The notes: generated by a model from the sequence alone, not told the origin. Numbered from the stretch's first letter, positions 1 to 9,302 are shown. The stretch: 64,000 nucleotides of DNA from Brevibacillus laterosporus (GCA_007833815.1 CP033464.1:1034501-1098500); one strand, 5' to 3'. Numbers and translations: made by a program.

Positions 1-106
1 TAAAGAAAATGCGCGTAAAGATGAAGCGGCTTCGCTTTACACCGTTATTGGTGAAGTGCCTGTGCCACGTGATGAAAAAGAAGAAGATGAATATCTAAGA
101 GCGTAA
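1..106 (+). CDS. rqcP: RqcP (YabO), S4-domain ribosome quality control factor, 3' end only
   Basis: Only the last 34 codons are present, in the frame ending with TAA at 104-106. The tail reads ARKDEAASLYTVIGEVPVP and then an acidic stretch. It resembles the C-terminal tail of B. subtilis YabO/RqcP, where a KKEEAANMYTIL-type segment follows the S4 RNA-binding domain. RqcP works with RqcH to add alanine tails to stalled nascent chains on the 50S subunit. Its place directly before yabP matches the Bacillus gene order. The S4 domain lies outside the window, so the call rests on the tail and on synteny. Confidence 0.6.
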   Translation, partial: KENARKDEAASLYTVIGEVPVPRDEKEEDEYLRA

Positions 107-216
107 GCAATAGTTCTAAAAGGACATCCCCCTCCATATCTTGGTACAAAGAGGAACATTTTGTTCCCAGCGTTTTGGATCGTACTCCAGACCACCAAGA
201 TAAGGAGGGTTTTTAT

Positions 217-501
217 ATGATTGAACAAAATAAACGGCCTCGCCACGAAGTTGTCATGATCAATCGGCGTAGTTTGGCTATATCCGGGGTAAAAAAGGTA
301 GACAGCTTTGATAGTGAGGAGTTTCTGTTAGAGACAGAAGGTGGCTTTCTTACTATACGCGGCCAGAATCTTCATATGAAAAACCTGAGTCTTGAAACCG
401 GAGAAGTGGCCATCGAAGGTTTCGTTCATGACATGGGGTATATAGAACAGGGGCAGGCCGGAGATCGCTCGAAAGGATTTTTCGGCAAATTATTTAAGTG
501 A
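217..501 (+). CDS. yabP: Spore protein YabP
   Basis: A 94-residue soluble protein of the YabP family, needed in B. subtilis for spore assembly together with YabQ. The start is ATG 217, eight bases after an AAGGAGG site at 202-208; an upstream in-frame TTG at 175 has no such site. Family-like features are the N-terminal RHEVVMINRRSLAISGVKKV segment and a repeated beta pattern around LTIRGQNLHMKNLSLETGEV. The stop codon overlaps the yabQ start (GTGA), so the two are probably translationally coupled. Members are normally made in the mother cell under SigE; I could not identify a convincing SigE promoter here. Confidence 0.93.
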   Translation: MIEQNKRPRHEVVMINRRSLAISGVKKVDSFDSEEFLLETEGGFLTIRGQNLHMKNLSLETGEVAIEGFVHDMGYIEQGQAGDRSKGFFGKLFK

Positions 502-1067
502 GTATCAGTATTCAGTTCCAGACTATGGCGTTCATGTCCCTGTGTGGAATTTTTATGGGGATGGGGTTTGATACGTACCATGTCATAAAAGGCAAAGGCC
601 GCTTCCCACTTTGGCTCGTTTTTATATTAGATATGTTATTTTGGTTAAGTAGTGTGGGAATTGTTTTTTATGTGTTGGTATTGGTTAATGATGGGGTAGT
701 GAGATTCCCGATCTATCTAGGCATTGTTATAGGAGCATGGCTCTATTTCCTACTAGGTAGTAAGGTTTATATCAGATTTTTGTTAACTGTGCTAAAATGG
801 AGTATATGGATATTTCAGATCAGTGTTAAAATTATTGATGTGCTATTGATTAAACCGGTAGAGATAATTTTTCATTTTATCTGGATTATTCTTGTATTCC
901 TTTTTACTCTTATTGCAAAGATAGGATTGTTCATTTGGCGAATCATTTCGTGGCCATTGTCACCATTTGTTCCATGGGGTCGTAACTTGTGGAAAAGTAT
1001 TCGGGGCAAAGTGGCAGGAGCAAAGGAAGCGCTGAAGAAATGGTTAACCAAGGAAAACAAACAGTAG
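498..1067 (+). CDS. yabQ: Spore cortex biosynthesis membrane protein YabQ
   Basis: A 189-residue integral membrane protein of the YabQ family, required for spore cortex formation in B. subtilis and located in the forespore membranes. About four hydrophobic segments span roughly residues 8-25, 38-65, 72-92 and 120-150, followed by a basic C-terminal tail. The start is GTG 498, overlapping the yabP stop by four bases. No strong ribosome binding site lies before it, which fits translational coupling. The downstream neighbour is divIC, as in Bacillus. Confidence 0.92.
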   Translation: MSISIQFQTMAFMSLCGIFMGMGFDTYHVIKGKGRFPLWLVFILDMLFWLSSVGIVFYVLVLVNDGVVRFPIYLGIVIGAWLYFLLGSKVYIRFLLTVLKWSIWIFQISVKIIDVLLIKPVEIIFHFIWIILVFLFTLIAKIGLFIWRIISWPLSPFVPWGRNLWKSIRGKVAGAKEALKKWLTKENKQ

Positions 1068-1093
1068 AAAGGTAGCAAAGGTGGAGAGCAGAC

Positions 1094-1405
1094 ATGGCCA
1101 AGGAACGTCCCTCTCAATCGAATAATCTAGGTCGTAAGCGAAGACTTCGCTTTATTATGTTCTTCGTATTTTGCTTCTTGATCTGGACGGGCTATACTGC
1201 TTATCTTCAAAGCTCCGTTATTGCTGAGACAGAAGAGCAGGTAAAAGCGCTACAGAAGGATTTGGCACAAAAGAAAGATCAACAAGAAGAGCTAACCAAG
1301 AAGATGAAACGATTGGATGATCCAGAATACATCGCAGAGCTTGCACGCAAAAATAATTTTATGTCCAAGCCGGGCGAGATCATCTTTTTGATCCCTGATA
1401 ATTAA
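1094..1405 (+). CDS. divIC: Cell-division protein DivIC (FtsB-like)
   Basis: A 103-residue bitopic membrane protein of the FtsB/DivIC family. It has a short basic cytoplasmic tail (about 1-18), one membrane helix (about 19-38), and then a coiled coil (about 42-75) with heptad-like E, K and Q. The end carries the family signature with DPEYIAELARKNNFMSKPGE. With FtsL and DivIB it forms the septal subcomplex that activates peptidoglycan synthesis at mid-cell. The start ATG 1094 follows AAGGTGGAGAG. Position between yabQ and spoIIE is conserved in Bacillales. A Rho-independent terminator lies about 140 bases downstream. Confidence 0.93.
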   Translation: MAKERPSQSNNLGRKRRLRFIMFFVFCFLIWTGYTAYLQSSVIAETEEQVKALQKDLAQKKDQQEELTKKMKRLDDPEYIAELARKNNFMSKPGEIIFLIPDN

Positions 1406-1544
1406 AACATTTGGACCTCGCAAAAATAAATGAAAATAATTTTTCAAAAACGTGCAATTGATTTTAAAAACAGGAAGGTCATTTTAAATGAATGGCGAAT
1501 ATAATATAATAAGCCCGTTTCGCCGAGCGCGAATCACCTGATGG

Positions 1545-1576
1545 CCGACGTTGAACGCAAGACGTCGGTTTTTTTT
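1545..1576 (+). terminator. Rho-independent terminator upstream of spoIIE
   Basis: CCGACGT at 1545-1551 pairs with ACGTCGG at 1562-1568 around a 10-base loop, followed directly by eight T residues. It ends transcription from divIC, or from a short transcript that could start after a TATAAT at 1500-1505. It isolates spoIIE, which has its own promoter. Confidence 0.85.
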
Positions 1577-1775
1577 GTCTCAACACTTCTGTGATTTAAA
1601 GTGATAAAGTTAAAAGCGAACTTAGAAAAACTGATTTGAACAAAAGCTCAACCCTCTATTATCTACAAGTCTAGATTTCTTATATCCATTCCTCGACAGG
1701 TACTTTAATCAAATGTAGCCATCTTGGGCATAAATCCATGAACCATCACATAAACAAACGAGATACGTTTAAATT

Positions 1776-1841
1776 TGTCGGACGATTTTAGGAATATGCC
1801 TCTATCGTTTGACAAAATTTACAACAATCCATTCGTATAAT
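1776..1841 (+). promoter_or_regulatory. spoIIE promoter with 21-bp spacer and candidate Spo0A boxes
   Basis: A perfect TTGACA at 1809-1814 and a perfect TATAAT at 1836-1841 are separated by 21 bp instead of 17. Abnormally long spacers are known for the Spo0A-activated SigA promoters of spoIIE and spoIIG in B. subtilis. A TGTCGGA at 1776-1782 and TGACAAA at 1810-1816 overlapping the -35 each differ from the 0A-box core TGTCGAA/TGNCGAA by one base. A further reverse-oriented CTCGACA lies at 1692-1698. Spo0A binding is inferred from these matches and from the gene's identity. Confidence 0.75.
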
Positions 1842-1877
1842 TGGGTACACAAAACTCAAAACGGGTGGTGCTGGTAT

Positions 1878-4361
1878 ATGTTCAATAAAAGCCAAGTGGT
1901 TTCTCCAAATGCTAATCTTTTTACCCAACAACTTTCTAATCAAGTATCTCAGACGATGGGGAGCTTCGGCGATCGAATTGCTACCTTCCTGAAAAAATGG
2001 CATATCCTTACACTGACTATGGGTTTTTTATTAGGACGAGCCCTTATTCTAGACGAATTATCCCCATTTGTAGTTCCTTATTTCATTGTGATGTACTTTC
2101 TCCGACGAGAAACGTTACTCTTCAGTGCATTGGGAATGTTGGTAGGCTCATTAGCCCACTCAATACCTCTAGGAATGCAGACATTGCTTAGTATCGTACT
2201 TGCTGTTGGTGTGTGCCGTATCTCGGAGAAATGGAAACGAAAAGATTTTTCGTATACACCTTTTATGGTAGTAGGTACCGTATTTGCTAGCCATCTATTA
2301 TGTAAGGTGATTCTCAATCAGGTAAACACCTACAGCGTGACCATGATTGGTGTGGAGGCTATTCTCAGTTTTGTTCTGACACTTATCTTTATTCAGTCAT
2401 TATCTATCATTCACATAAATAAACCATTTGAACCCTTAAAAACAGAAGAAATTATATGTCTAGTAATTTTATTGGCTTCTTTAATGACGGGAACCGTAGG
2501 CTGGGTGATACAAGGAGTTTCTATGGAACATATCTTGTCCCGTTATCTTCTATTATTATTTGCTTTTGTTGGGGGAGGAACGGTCGGGGCCGCAGTGGGG
2601 GTGGCTACCGGACTTATTCTCAGTTTAGCTGATGTGAGTGCCTTGCAACAAATAAGCTTGTTAGCCTTCGCAGGATTATTAGCCGGGTTATTAAAAGAGG
2701 GAGGGAAAATTGGTGTAGTAGCAGGACTTGCAATCGGAACTTCGATTTTGGGAATCTATGGTGGTGCCCAAAGTGGATTATATCTATCTTTAGTGGAGAC
2801 CTCCATTGCCGCCTTCTTATTTCTGCTAACGCCAGCTTCTATATGGAAAAAGGTGGCTAGTTTTATTCCGGGGACCTCAGAACATATACAATCCCATCAG
2901 GAATATATGCGGCGTATACGCGACATGACGGCAGGTAAGATTCAGCAGTTTTCTGATTTATTTATCCAGCTATCCCATTCATTTGCTCAAACAGCCGAGA
3001 CGGAAAAAGGAGTTGAGGAAGAGGAAGTAGATCTTTATTTAAGTAAAGTGACGGAGGGGACGTGCCAACTATGCTGGAAAAAGGAACAGTGCTGGGAGCG
3101 GGACACTCAAGTGACTTACGATGCGATGAGGAGCATGCTCATTACCGTATCCGAACATGGGACGATGCAAGGAGCAGTCATACCAAAGGAGTGGGAGAAG
3201 AAATGCGTGAAAACAGAAAAGGTAATCCAACATATGGAGCAAGAGTACCACCGGATGATTGAACATAATCAATTGAAAAAACAAATCCAAGACAGTCGCA
3301 AGCTTGTTGCAGATCAATTATCTGGAGTGTCGCGGGTCATGAGCGATTTTGCTCGGGAAATTCAACGGGAAGGAGTTGCGCTGAGCCTACAGGAGAAGCA
3401 GGTATCACGAGCTCTGGAGGGTTTAGGCTTATCTGTAAGGCGTGTAGATATTCATAGCTTAGAAGAAGGGAAGGTGGATATAGAAATCAGTCAGCCGAGC
3501 TGCTATGGGCGCGATGAGTGCGCCAAGATTGTGGCTCCGATGCTTACAGAAATTTTGGGCGAGAACATTATTGTTAAGGAGCGACAATGTGAAGCCTTTA
3601 AGGATCAACATTGCAAAATGTGTCTTGCCTCTGCTAAAACGTATGAAATTGAAATTGGAGTTGCGGGGGCCGCCAAGGATGGCAAACTATTATCGGGTGA
3701 CAGCTTTAAAACAATGGATTTGGGAAATGGAAAGGTGGCCGTGGCGATCAGTGATGGAATGGGGAATGGGGAGCGCGCTTATATCGAAAGTCAATCAGCA
3801 TTGGATATGTTGCAACAGCTCTTAAAATCAGGGCTGGATGAAAAGCTGTCCATTAAAACAGTAAATTCCGTATTGTCATTACGTTCATCTGATGAAATGT
3901 TTGCAACCGTGGATTTGGCCGTAATCGATTTGCAGACTGCGATGACGCGGTTTATCAAAATTGGTTCCACCCCTTCGTTTATTAAACGTGGAAATGAGGT
4001 ATTTACGGTATCGGCCAATAATTTACCGGTTGGCATTTTAGATGAGATTGAAGTGGACATTGTGACAAGAAATCTAAAGGCAGGTGATTTATTAATTATG
4101 ATGTCAGATGGAATTTTTGAGGCTCCACGTCACATCGAAAATAGACCGGTGTGGATGAAGCGATTAATCTCACAGCTTCAAACAGAGGATCCTCAAGAAA
4201 TCTCTGACTTGTTATTAGAAAGAGTCATTCGAGAACATAGTGGAGAAATCGTAGACGACATGACGGTTTTAGTCACTCGGATTGATCGATTTGTACCACA
4301 ATGGTCAGCTATACAGGTATCTGGAATGGAGAAGATGGAGCGGCCACGAGTGGTAAGTTAA
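1878..4361 (+). CDS. spoIIE: Stage II sporulation protein E, membrane PP2C phosphatase
   Basis: An 827-residue protein matching SpoIIE in full length. The first about 330 residues contain roughly ten membrane helices. A central oligomerisation region (about 330-580) follows, and then a PP2C serine phosphatase domain with ISDGMGNGERA and LIIMMSDGIFEAP metal-binding aspartates. SpoIIE dephosphorylates SpoIIAA to release SigF in the forespore and interacts with FtsZ at the polar septum. The start ATG 1878 is chosen because it lies about 37 bases after the -10 box at 1836-1841 and behind a GGGTGGTG site. The upstream ATG at 1809 overlaps the -35 element and cannot be used from this promoter. Confidence 0.96.
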   Translation: MFNKSQVVSPNANLFTQQLSNQVSQTMGSFGDRIATFLKKWHILTLTMGFLLGRALILDELSPFVVPYFIVMYFLRRETLLFSALGMLVGSLAHSIPLGMQTLLSIVLAVGVCRISEKWKRKDFSYTPFMVVGTVFASHLLCKVILNQVNTYSVTMIGVEAILSFVLTLIFIQSLSIIHINKPFEPLKTEEIICLVILLASLMTGTVGWVIQGVSMEHILSRYLLLLFAFVGGGTVGAAVGVATGLILSLADVSALQQISLLAFAGLLAGLLKEGGKIGVVAGLAIGTSILGIYGGAQSGLYLSLVETSIAAFLFLLTPASIWKKVASFIPGTSEHIQSHQEYMRRIRDMTAGKIQQFSDLFIQLSHSFAQTAETEKGVEEEEVDLYLSKVTEGTCQLCWKKEQCWERDTQVTYDAMRSMLITVSEHGTMQGAVIPKEWEKKCVKTEKVIQHMEQEYHRMIEHNQLKKQIQDSRKLVADQLSGVSRVMSDFAREIQREGVALSLQEKQVSRALEGLGLSVRRVDIHSLEEGKVDIEISQPSCYGRDECAKIVAPMLTEILGENIIVKERQCEAFKDQHCKMCLASAKTYEIEIGVAGAAKDGKLLSGDSFKTMDLGNGKVAVAISDGMGNGERAYIESQSALDMLQQLLKSGLDEKLSIKTVNSVLSLRSSDEMFATVDLAVIDLQTAMTRFIKIGSTPSFIKRGNEVFTVSANNLPVGILDEIEVDIVTRNLKAGDLLIMMSDGIFEAPRHIENRPVWMKRLISQLQTEDPQEISDLLLERVIREHSGEIVDDMTVLVTRIDRFVPQWSAIQVSGMEKMERPRVVS

Positions 4362-4429
4362 AGGTATGTTTTTCACCTCCTGCGCCCATACTGGTAAAAA
4401 ATGCTACCGAAGAAATGGGAGGTACCTGT

Positions 4430-5197
4430 ATGGCAAAACCAGCGACGCTTCGTCAGATTTTGGTTGTTACAGATGGTTGCTCCAATGTAGGAATTAGCCC
4501 GATTGCGGCTGCAACCTTGGCCAGAGAACAAGGCATCACAGTAAATGTGATTGGAGTGGTAGATAAGAACGAATTGGGTGAGAAAGGAGAACAGGAAATC
4601 CGTGAAATGGCACAAGCGGGAGGAGGACTAAGCGACATCGTTTATCCTGCACAGTTAGCCCAAACTGTCCAAATGTTAACGCGAAAAGCGATGACCAGAA
4701 CCATTCAACATGTGGTGAACAAAGAATTAAAGCAAATTCTAGGTGATGCTGAATTAGATGGACTTGCTCCTGAAAAACGAATGCAGGTGGCAGGTATGGT
4801 AGATGAATTGGGCGAACAAAGTGCTCTAGAAGTGGTCATGATTGTCGATACGTCCGCTTCCATGAAAAATAAAATGGCAGCAGTACAGCAAGCCATCTAT
4901 GATTTTAGCATTAGCTTACGTTCCCGCAGCGGAAGTAGTAGAATGGCCGTTTGCTCATTTCCTGGGAAAGAAAAGCATCTTGAAGTGCGCATTCCCTGGA
5001 CGGATCAAGTAGAAAAGGCTTATCAATTGACGGCAGGTTTAACCATGAGCGGGATAACTCCGACCGGACCTGCTATTACGGAAGCAATTGCCTTGTTTGA
5101 ACACGTGGAGCTACCTAAACCTTTAGCGGATCGCTACCGTACGAGCAGAAAAGCGAATGAAGAAGATGACGGTTATTTGCAAGACCATGTATTCTAA
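4430..5197 (+). CDS. yabS: VWA-domain protein, YabS-like
   Basis: A 255-residue soluble protein with a von Willebrand A fold. A MIDAS motif DTSAS sits at about residues 139-143 in MIVDTSASMKNKM, and ITPTGPAITEAI near the end supplies the conserved Thr of the metal site. The N-terminal third (ILVVTDGCSNVGISP, then VNVIGVVD) looks like a second, partial VWA half. The start ATG 4430 follows GGGAGG; an earlier in-frame start inside spoIIE has no ribosome binding site. It lies between spoIIE and a YabT-type kinase as in B. subtilis. Biochemical role is not known; the context suggests sporulation. Confidence 0.8.
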   Translation: MAKPATLRQILVVTDGCSNVGISPIAAATLAREQGITVNVIGVVDKNELGEKGEQEIREMAQAGGGLSDIVYPAQLAQTVQMLTRKAMTRTIQHVVNKELKQILGDAELDGLAPEKRMQVAGMVDELGEQSALEVVMIVDTSASMKNKMAAVQQAIYDFSISLRSRSGSSRMAVCSFPGKEKHLEVRIPWTDQVEKAYQLTAGLTMSGITPTGPAITEAIALFEHVELPKPLADRYRTSRKANEEDDGYLQDHVF

Positions 5198-6110
5198 TTC
5201 CTTGTTACCCGATGCTCCCCATTATTTTACAGGAAAATGGCACCATCAAACATATTCAGTGGTAAAAGAACTAGGTAGAGGAGCCAATGGTGTCGTCTAC
5301 CTAGTTCTTCATGAAGGCAAAAAGGTAGCGATTAAGATGGGTGCTGATTCCATTGATTTATTAATGGAAGCAAACGTGCTAAAAAGTTTACAATCTCATA
5401 ACCAAAAGATTGGACCAAACATATATGATGTAGATGACATGATCTTAAAAGGTAAGGTATACGCCTTTTATGCAATGGAATATATTGAAGGAGAACGGTT
5501 GGACCATAGTTTGAATAGAGTAGGCAAAGAGTGGCTTACTTTGTTATGCACGCAAATACTGTCCCATTTACAAATTATTCATGAGTTAGGTTATGTATTT
5601 GGCGATCTAAAGCCAGAGAACATTATTGTTGTACAAGCTGGCAAGCAGGTATGCCTCATTGATTTTGGTGGGGTAACTAAGTCAGGCCATGCCGTTCGTC
5701 AATTTACAGAAGAGTATGATCGCGCCAATTGGCAGGCAGGGGATCGTAAGGCTGATGTTGCATACGATCTGTTTTCGTTAGCGGTCATGATGATCAGGCT
5801 AACCACTGATAAGGAGAAATGGATAACTCTCCCCGTATCAGGGCGACATGTTCAAAAGCTTTATGATATAATACGGGACAACGAATTGTTAGCTCCTTAC
5901 CGCCCCATATTGGTTAAAGCATTGGATGGGAAATATTCAACCGCTGCTCAGATGAAAGCTGACTTCTTGCAAGCGTTTCGACAAAAATCAGAGACGAGGG
6001 TAAGAGTAACCAAGAAGACAGGGGAGGGAATAGGAAGCAAAATTATTGGGGGAATCTTTGTTGCCTCTATGCTTTTGCTTGCTGGCTCGTTGTATTATGT
6101 ATGGATGTGA
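5157..6110 (+). CDS. yabT: Membrane-anchored serine/threonine kinase, YabT family
   Basis: A 317-residue Hanks-type kinase. Visible motifs are a glycine loop LGRGANGVVYLV (about 39-50), the VAIKMG lysine, a catalytic loop FGDLKPEN and IDFGG for the DFG. The catalytic loop has Phe-Gly-Asp where most kinases have His-Arg-Asp, while Asp, Lys and Asn are kept. A single C-terminal helix (about residues 293-315) anchors it, as in B. subtilis YabT, a DNA-stimulated kinase of early spore development. The gene overlaps the VWA gene by 41 bases. An alternative start at ATG 5187 would shorten it by ten residues; neither has a strong ribosome binding site. Confidence 0.85.
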   Translation: MKKMTVICKTMYSNSLLPDAPHYFTGKWHHQTYSVVKELGRGANGVVYLVLHEGKKVAIKMGADSIDLLMEANVLKSLQSHNQKIGPNIYDVDDMILKGKVYAFYAMEYIEGERLDHSLNRVGKEWLTLLCTQILSHLQIIHELGYVFGDLKPENIIVVQAGKQVCLIDFGGVTKSGHAVRQFTEEYDRANWQAGDRKADVAYDLFSLAVMMIRLTTDKEKWITLPVSGRHVQKLYDIIRDNELLAPYRPILVKALDGKYSTAAQMKADFLQAFRQKSETRVRVTKKTGEGIGSKIIGGIFVASMLLLAGSLYYVWM

Positions 6111-6123
6111 GGGATCATTCTGC

Positions 6124-6876
6124 ATGACGTCGAATAATTATGTGATGGAGACGTGCCTATTAGCTGGAGAGATTATGATTCGTAATGGAGCGGAAACATA
6201 TCGTGTGGAAGAGACGATGACTCATATTGCACAGGCTGCAGGTATGAAAAGCGTCCATAGTTCCGTGACAACAACCAGCATTATTTTTTCCTTTAAAGAT
6301 AATAACGGTGTGGATCGTACCCGTATGACTCGAATGCGTGACCGAACGATTAATTTAAACAAGGTAACGTTGGTCAATCAGGTATCCCGTCACTTTGTGT
6401 CGGGGGAGATTACCTTGGACGAAGCGCATATCCAATTGGAAGAGATCCAGAGCATACGCTTCCAATTTTCGGATCGTGTGTTAAATGTAGCGGCTGGTTT
6501 AGGCAGCGGCTCTTTTGCTGTTTTGATTGGTGGGACTTTTCTTGATTTTTTCCCCAGTGCCATTGCAGGGGCAATCGTCTTTGCCAGTGCCAATTACTTG
6601 TATCGCTTTCTTAAAATACCCTTTTTTGCCGAATTATCTGCCTCTTTTTTAGGAGGAATGTTTACGCTGATTGCCTCGTGGCTTTTTCCCAATTATCTGC
6701 ATCTTGGTGTTATGATTATAGGAGCGATGATTCCCTTGTTTCCGGGAGTAGCTTTGACGAACTCCGTGCGTGATTTAATGGCAGGGGATTTGGTTGCCGG
6801 GATGGCGAGAGGAGTCGAGGCAGGATTAACTGCCTTAGCGGTAGCCGTTGCGGCCGCATCTGTCTTGTCATTATAG
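6124..6876 (+). CDS. Threonine/serine exporter, ThrE N-terminal half family
   Basis: A 250-residue protein of the ThrE-type exporter family (YjjP-like half). The N-terminal about 110 residues are soluble and begin with ETCLLAGEIMIRNGAETYRVEETM. About five membrane helices follow, with FPSAIAGAIVFASAN and PLFPGVALTNSVRDLMAGD. In the family this half works together with a smaller YjjB-like membrane protein, which is encoded next. The start ATG 6124 lies 13 bases after the kinase stop; longer in-frame starts overlap the kinase and lack a ribosome binding site. The actual substrate in this organism is not shown. Confidence 0.85.
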   Translation: MTSNNYVMETCLLAGEIMIRNGAETYRVEETMTHIAQAAGMKSVHSSVTTTSIIFSFKDNNGVDRTRMTRMRDRTINLNKVTLVNQVSRHFVSGEITLDEAHIQLEEIQSIRFQFSDRVLNVAAGLGSGSFAVLIGGTFLDFFPSAIAGAIVFASANYLYRFLKIPFFAELSASFLGGMFTLIASWLFPNYLHLGVMIIGAMIPLFPGVALTNSVRDLMAGDLVAGMARGVEAGLTALAVAVAAASVLSL

Positions 6877-6891
6877 GAGGGGATCAGGCAT

Positions 6892-7356
6892 ATGTTGCTG
6901 GGTATGCTGTTGAGTTTTATCATTACCATTGCCTATGCTATGTTGTTTAATGCACCAAAACGTACCATTCTTTTTGCAGGTTTAATTGGAATGATGGGAT
7001 GGTATATCTATAAATTGCTACCGGTGTTTGGAGCGGAGCTTACTCTTTCATCTTTTGCAGCGGGGACGTTTATCTCGCTGAGCAGCCGAATTCTTTCAGT
7101 GAAGATGCGTGTTCCTTCTACTAATTTTAGTATTGCGGGAATCATTCCATTAGTTCCAGGTTCGACTGCTTATAAATCGATGTTAGCGTTTATTAAAGCT
7201 GACTACTTGGAAGGAATTACGCTTGGGGTTAAGACAATGATGTTAGCCGGGGCTATCGCTTCTGGTTTAATACTTGGCCTCTCCATCTTCTCTCTATGGA
7301 AAGGAATCGTGGCGCGTTATGTACGAAAAAGTACAAAAGCGAATGGAGCAGGATAA
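6892..7356 (+). CDS. Threonine/serine exporter, ThrE C-terminal half family
   Basis: A 154-residue membrane protein with about four to five helices, matching the small YjjB-like half of split ThrE exporters. It includes the typical SVKMRVPSTNFSIAGIIPLV segment followed by a Pro-Gly-Ser-Thr turn, parallel to the PLFPG motif of its partner. The start ATG 6892 has AGGAGGGG ten bases upstream. It lies 15 bases after the partner gene, and its 3' end overlaps tilS. The two genes probably make one transporter complex in the cytoplasmic membrane. I do not recall this pair at this site in B. subtilis. Confidence 0.85.
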   Translation: MLLGMLLSFIITIAYAMLFNAPKRTILFAGLIGMMGWYIYKLLPVFGAELTLSSFAAGTFISLSSRILSVKMRVPSTNFSIAGIIPLVPGSTAYKSMLAFIKADYLEGITLGVKTMMLAGAIASGLILGLSIFSLWKGIVARYVRKSTKANGAG

Positions 7357-8749
7357 GCTGCTTTTGCCACATGAATCGATTGTGGTAGGAGTTTCCGGCG
7401 GAGTAGATTCTACAGCGCTGTTGCATATCTTAAGCAAAATGAATGAACAATATCAGTATGGTTGGAACTTGTACGCTGTTCACTTGAATCATGGCTTTCG
7501 CGGAGAAGAGTCTGACCAAGATGCCGCATACGTGGAGGACTTGTGTCATACATTAGGAGTTAAGTGCTACTCCTTTTATGAAAGCGTGCCTGATAAAATG
7601 AGGGAAACTGGTCAGGGACCTCAAGTTGCAAGTCGTGAACTACGGTATCAATACTATCAACAAGTGGCAAGAGAAGTAGGGGCCAGTAAAGTGGCGCTTG
7701 CCCATCATGCTGATGATCAAGTGGAGACTATTTTGTTTCGCATGGTGAGGGGTACCAGTTTACATGGGTTTACCGGTATGCCGTATCGCAGGTGGTTACA
7801 GACAGAGCAAATCGAGTTGGTTCGTCCACTTCTTCATGTTTTTCGCGAGGAGCTAGAAGCCTACTGTGAAGCGTATCAGTTGCAACCACGACACGATAGT
7901 AGCAATGATTCACGAAAGTACAAACGCAATTTATTGCGGCACGAAGTAACACCCCACTTACAACAAGTCAACCTCAGATACAGAGAACACGTGCTTCAGT
8001 TGGCGGAGATGGCCAGAGTGGATGACGACTACCTGCAAAAGCTGAGTCAAGAGGCGCTTAATAGGATAATAGTAAGGAAAGAGCCTGATGAAATTATCCT
8101 AGATAGGAAGTGCTTAAAAACTTTTGACCTTGCTTTACAAAGGAGAATGATTCCTCTAATATTAAGTTATCTCGCAACTGAAACGGAGTGGTCTCTGCAA
8201 CATGTGGAGGCCGTTTTGCGTATCATTTTCGAGGGGAATCCTTCTGCAGTACTACATTTGCCCTCTCATATTTTTGTACAGAGGGTCTATGAGCAGGTAT
8301 GTTTTCGTAGGCAAAAAGCAACTGCTCAAGATTTGTCCCAGCCGTATTCTTACCCTATCGCCATACCTGGCACGACATGGATAGAAGAGGCGGGAATGTT
8401 TATACATACAAAACGGTATGATTCCTTATCTGATTTACCTAATCTGTTATCTTTATCTCCTTATATTGCTGTATGTGACGCCGATGCTTTAGCAGGTGAA
8501 TGCATCATTCGCAGCAGGATGCCGGGTGACCGTATTCAACTCGGAAAGGCTAATCATATTTACAGCAAAAAGATAAAGGAGCTATTTATTGATGAAAAAG
8601 TACCAAAAAGCAGGCGTGATCGAATCCCTATTCTAGTAGCCGGGGATCAAATCATTTGGATACCTGGTGTAAAGCGGTCGACGCATGCGATGATACACGA
8701 GAAATCCCATGCTTTTGTTATCATGCAGGCGGATTTCAGAGAAGAGTAG
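7319..8749 (+). CDS. tilS: tRNA(Ile)-lysidine synthetase TilS
   Basis: A 476-residue protein of the usual length for Bacillus TilS. The PP-loop SGGVDS is at about residues 26-31. The N-type ATP pyrophosphatase core continues with [27 protein letters not shown] and [19 protein letters not shown]. The C-terminal TilS domain contains [11 protein letters not shown] and [12 protein letters not shown] followed by R and D residues. The enzyme makes lysidine at position 34 of the AUA-reading tRNA-Ile, an essential cytoplasmic step. The start ATG 7319 overlaps the ThrE partner by 38 bases; AAGGA at about 7300 is the only nearby ribosome binding candidate. It is followed by hprT, as is usual. Confidence 0.95.
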   Translation: MYEKVQKRMEQDKLLLPHESIVVGVSGGVDSTALLHILSKMNEQYQYGWNLYAVHLNHGFRGEESDQDAAYVEDLCHTLGVKCYSFYESVPDKMRETGQGPQVASRELRYQYYQQVAREVGASKVALAHHADDQVETILFRMVRGTSLHGFTGMPYRRWLQTEQIELVRPLLHVFREELEAYCEAYQLQPRHDSSNDSRKYKRNLLRHEVTPHLQQVNLRYREHVLQLAEMARVDDDYLQKLSQEALNRIIVRKEPDEIILDRKCLKTFDLALQRRMIPLILSYLATETEWSLQHVEAVLRIIFEGNPSAVLHLPSHIFVQRVYEQVCFRRQKATAQDLSQPYSYPIAIPGTTWIEEAGMFIHTKRYDSLSDLPNLLSLSPYIAVCDADALAGECIIRSRMPGDRIQLGKANHIYSKKIKELFIDEKVPKSRRDRIPILVAGDQIIWIPGVKRSTHAMIHEKSHAFVIMQADFREE

Positions 8750-8762
8750 CAGGAGGTTACAT

Positions 8763-9302
8763 ATGAATAATGATATAAAAGAAATTATGCTTTCGAAGGA
8801 AGAAATTGATCAAAAGGTAAAAGAACTGGGCAAAATCTTAGCAGATGAGTATCGTGATAAGAATCCTTTGGTTATTTGTATCTTAAAAGGTGCCATCGTC
8901 TTCATGGCAGATCTTCTTCGTGAGATGGATATCAAATGCGAGATGGATTTTATGGCGGTATCCAGCTATGGAAACAGTACGGAGTCCTCTGGAGTTGTAC
9001 GTATTCTAAAAGATTTGGATGCAACTGTACAAAATCGTCATGTCCTGATTGTGGAGGATATTATGGATAGTGGTTTGACGTTAAGCCATTTGGTAGAGCT
9101 ATTAAAACAACGTCATGCTGCATCCGTAAAAGTAGTTACGCTTCTAAATAAACCAGAGCGTCGTAATGTAAATATTACTCCTGATTACAGTGGTTTTACT
9201 ATTCCTGATGAGTTTGTGGTTGGTTACGGTCTTGATTATGCTGAGACCTATCGCAATCTTCCTTATATCGGTGTTTTAAAACCTGAAATTTATTCGAAAT
9301 AG
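8763..9302 (+). CDS. hprT: Hypoxanthine phosphoribosyltransferase
   Basis: A 179-residue type I phosphoribosyltransferase. The PRPP-binding motif [13 protein letters not shown] is at about 94-106. The purine-specificity part [22 protein letters not shown] near the C-terminus is typical of HPRT. It converts hypoxanthine and guanine to IMP and GMP in purine salvage. The start ATG 8763 has AGGAGG six bases upstream, 13 bases after the tilS stop. The tilS-hprT-ftsH order is conserved in Bacillales. Confidence 0.96.
   Translation: MNNDIKEIMLSKEEIDQKVKELGKILADEYRDKNPLVICILKGAIVFMADLLREMDIKCEMDFMAVSSYGNSTESSGVVRILKDLDATVQNRHVLIVEDIMDSGLTLSHLVELLKQRHAASVKVVTLLNKPERRNVNITPDYSGFTIPDEFVVGYGLDYAETYRNLPYIGVLKPEIYSK

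Noticed and set aside
1809..1877. N-terminal extension of spoIIE
   Set aside because: The extra codons cover the -35 and -10 boxes of the spoIIE promoter; ATG 1878 has a ribosome binding site and the expected leader.
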